A DNA stretch of 64,000 bases from Leptospiraceae bacterium (GTDB lineage Bacteria > Spirochaetota > Leptospiria > Leptospirales > Leptospiraceae): assembly GCA_024233865.1 (NCBI GenBank), contig JACKPA010000006.1, forward strand, positions 124,001 through 188,000, written 5' to 3'. The position numbers and the translations under genes were made by a program. The notes under the pieces were generated by a model. That model had not been told where the DNA came from and did not search any database. It saw only the letters and a list, made by a program, of their open reading frames with translations. Shown piece by piece: positions 62,300 to 64,000 of this stretch. Numbering within the stretch: the stretch's first letter is position 1; each line of letters starts with the position of its first letter.

Positions 62300-64000
62300 G
62301 ATTACGTTTTATTTTTCAATTTATCCTAAGGGAGTTGCTGTATAAAAAAGACTATCCTCTACAAATTATTCTATCTATTGCGGTTGGAGTTGGAGCGGTA
62401 GTAGGAATAAACTCCTATAAAGAAAATCTTTACAATAAAATTGAGAAAGAATCTAGAAACATTATGGGTGGGGATTTGGTAATAGAATCAAATTCCCATA
62501 TAAACGAAGAGACCTACACCTACATTCGAGATAGTTTACCACAAGGCTCTATCTATTCAAAAATTATTAAGTTTTCATCTATGATTTATGGCACAGATTC
62601 AAAAGAAAATTCTCTAGCCACGATTAAAGCCGTTGAATCAAATTTTCCATTTTTTGGAGAGGTTATCACTTCACCAAAAGATGCTTACCATAATTTGCAA
62701 GCAGATGAAATTTTATTAGAAGAAAGTCTTGTTCAAAATTTAAATGTGCAAATCGGAGATAAAATCGGAATTGGAAAAACAGATTTTATTTTTAAAGGAA
62801 CAATTATAAAGGAGCCTATAACTTCTGGGAGTTACTACGCTATGGCTCCTACGTGTATTATATCCATAAAAGACGTAGTAAAAACGGAACTCGAATCAAG
62901 AGGAAGTCGGATACGCTATAGTTTAATTGTTAAGCTGCCCGAGCAAGTAGATTCTTTAAAACTAAAAGAATCCATTTTTAAAAAATTTATTCAAAAAGAT
63001 TTAATGGTTTATCACCACAGAGAAGCCGGTTCAAGAACACAAAAACTTATTACCAATACCTTGGATTATATGAGTTTTTTGGGTCTGAATGCTATGTTTA
63101 TAGGAGCTGTTACCATTGTCTTATCTTGCCGAAAAAAGGTTAAAGAAAAAGTTGGAGAAATAGCAATATTAAAATGTTTAGGAGCAAAAAATTGGTTTTA
63201 TATCACCTTATTTTTAATAGAGCTTTTGCTCCTTTCTTTCTTTGGAACTTTTATTGGAATCGGATTGGGTTATGTTTTGCAATATTTTTTACCAAACATA
63301 CAAGGTTTGGAATTCATGCTAGATATTGAACCAGGAATAGGTTTAAAACCTCTGCTAAGCGGAATTGGTATTGGTATGTTACTTCCTGTATTCATCACTA
63401 TAGAATCTATTTATAAAATAGGAAAAACAAGTCCTTTATTGGCTATAAGGTCAGATTTTGAAGTAAATATTAACCCAAAAATCAAACCACAAATCCAAAG
63501 TATAATTGAAGTAATTTTTGTTCTTTTCCTTTTTACAACTTTGTCCTTTTTAGAAATTCAAGATATTACAAAATCTTTACTTCTTTGTTTGGTTTTATTG
63601 TCCATACCGATTTTGCTCTACATCCTTTATTTTCTCTTTAGGCTTCTTACAAATTTTTTTTTACTATTTACAAAATTCCCTAAACATTTTCGGCTTATTT
63701 TGAAAAAAATCGAACAAACAGGTAACGGTCTTTCCATTATTGTACCTGGAGTTGGAACTTCACTTGTTATTTTGTTTATTGCTTTGGTTATGGAGGATAG
63801 CATATTAAATACAGGAGGTGGAATAGAGCAAATTGAAAAAAGACCAAATATGTTTGCAATGGATATTCGCAAAGAGCAGTTAGAAGAATTTATGACAATT
63901 TTAGGTGAATATCCAGTTAAACAAAAGTTATTTGCACCTGTTATTAACGCAAGATTATCCAAAATCAATGGTAAACCAATTCAAAAAGAAGATACCGAAA
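62296..64000 (+). CDS. YbbP-like FtsX-family permease, cut by window edge
   Basis: The frame opens at ATG 62296 and stays open to the right edge, at least 568 codons. The N-terminus has a membrane helix (YPLQIILSIAVGVGAVVGIN) followed by SRNIMGGDLVIESNSHINEE, a pattern typical of YbbP-type permeases. FtsX-like segments follow: AMFIGAVTIVLSCRKKVKEK and GEIAILKCLGAKNWFYITLF. Further hydrophobic helices lie near 63500 and 63750. The full protein is expected to have two such repeats. It is co-transcribed with the preceding ATPase. Confidence 0.88.
   Translation, partial: MRLRFIFQFILRELLYKKDYPLQIILSIAVGVGAVVGINSYKENLYNKIEKESRNIMGGDLVIESNSHINEETYTYIRDSLPQGSIYSKIIKFSSMIYGTDSKENSLATIKAVESNFPFFGEVITSPKDAYHNLQADEILLEESLVQNLNVQIGDKIGIGKTDFIFKGTIIKEPITSGSYYAMAPTCIISIKDVVKTELESRGSRIRYSLIVKLPEQVDSLKLKESIFKKFIQKDLMVYHHREAGSRTQKLITNTLDYMSFLGLNAMFIGAVTIVLSCRKKVKEKVGEIAILKCLGAKNWFYITLFLIELLLLSFFGTFIGIGLGYVLQYFLPNIQGLEFMLDIEPGIGLKPLLSGIGIGMLLPVFITIESIYKIGKTSPLLAIRSDFEVNINPKIKPQIQSIIEVIFVLFLFTTLSFLEIQDITKSLLLCLVLLSIPILLYILYFLFRLLTNFFLLFTKFPKHFRLILKKIEQTGNGLSIIVPGVGTSLVILFIALVMEDSILNTGGGIEQIEKRPNMFAMDIRKEQLEEFMTILGEYPVKQKLFAPVINARLSKINGKPIQKEDTE

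Overview
The window is about 64 kb of AT-rich bacterial DNA. Its gene content points to a spirochete, most likely of the Leptospiraceae: a FadL/OmpP1-type porin, a DUF1554 lipoprotein, many lipoproteins with loose lipoboxes, tandem cyclic-nucleotide-binding domains, 7TM-type sensor kinases and a SpoIIE phosphatase. This placement is an inference from protein families, not from a marker gene. I saw no rRNA, tRNA or CRISPR array. The window cuts a gene at each end: an unknown protein on the left and a YbbP-like permease on the right.

Layout. 1-4.7 kb: an unknown gene, two damaged small genes, an outer-membrane barrel and a double cNMP-domain protein. 4.97-9.6 kb: pyruvate:ferredoxin oxidoreductase (nifJ) and its usual dihydroorotate-dehydrogenase-like partner. 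9.7-17.3 kb: a long minus-strand run (methyltransferase, CoA-binding protein, DUF342/FapA protein, two tandem GHKL ATPase paralogs, an MscS channel with a cNMP domain, a histidine kinase). 17.6-25.7 kb: a plus-strand run of exported proteins with FN3-like, TPR and LamG-like folds, with rpiB inside it. 25.7-34.9 kb: a patchwork of small accessory genes. It holds PIN and DsrE/YedF-like proteins, a PD-(D/E)XK-like family in three states of preservation, a DUF2459 lipoprotein, a Kunitz/BPTI-type inhibitor directly behind xerD, trxB, and CpXC, HIRAN, phosphatase-fold and SDR genes. 35.1-44.8 kb: a minus-strand signalling operon (hybrid kinase, chemoreceptor, two unknown proteins) whose last gene is broken by an IS3-type element. 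44.9-54.5 kb: a biotin-dependent carboxylase subunit, a DUF1554 lipoprotein, an ABC-2 exporter operon with YceI, and a SpoIIE phosphatase. 54.6-64 kb: exported proteins, a CBS/PAS/Fis-type regulator, rho, rpmE, a STAS antagonist and a LolD/YbbA-YbbP ABC system.

How the genes work together. Signalling dominates: two histidine kinases, one MCP, two cNMP-binding proteins, two stand-alone GHKL ATPases, a PP2C phosphatase and a STAS protein. The last three classes are the parts of a partner-switching pathway, although they lie apart here. Central metabolism is represented by nifJ, rpiB, trxB and the acyl-CoA carboxylase subunit.

The most unusual item is the secreted Kunitz-type protease inhibitor at 27940-28191, a fold typical of animals. 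Other points of interest are the three-copy nuclease-like family, two homopolymer frameshifts, the IS insertion with a clear -1 frameshift site, and an intergenic element at 47002-47056 whose two interleaved perfect inverted repeats would fold as an H-type pseudoknot.
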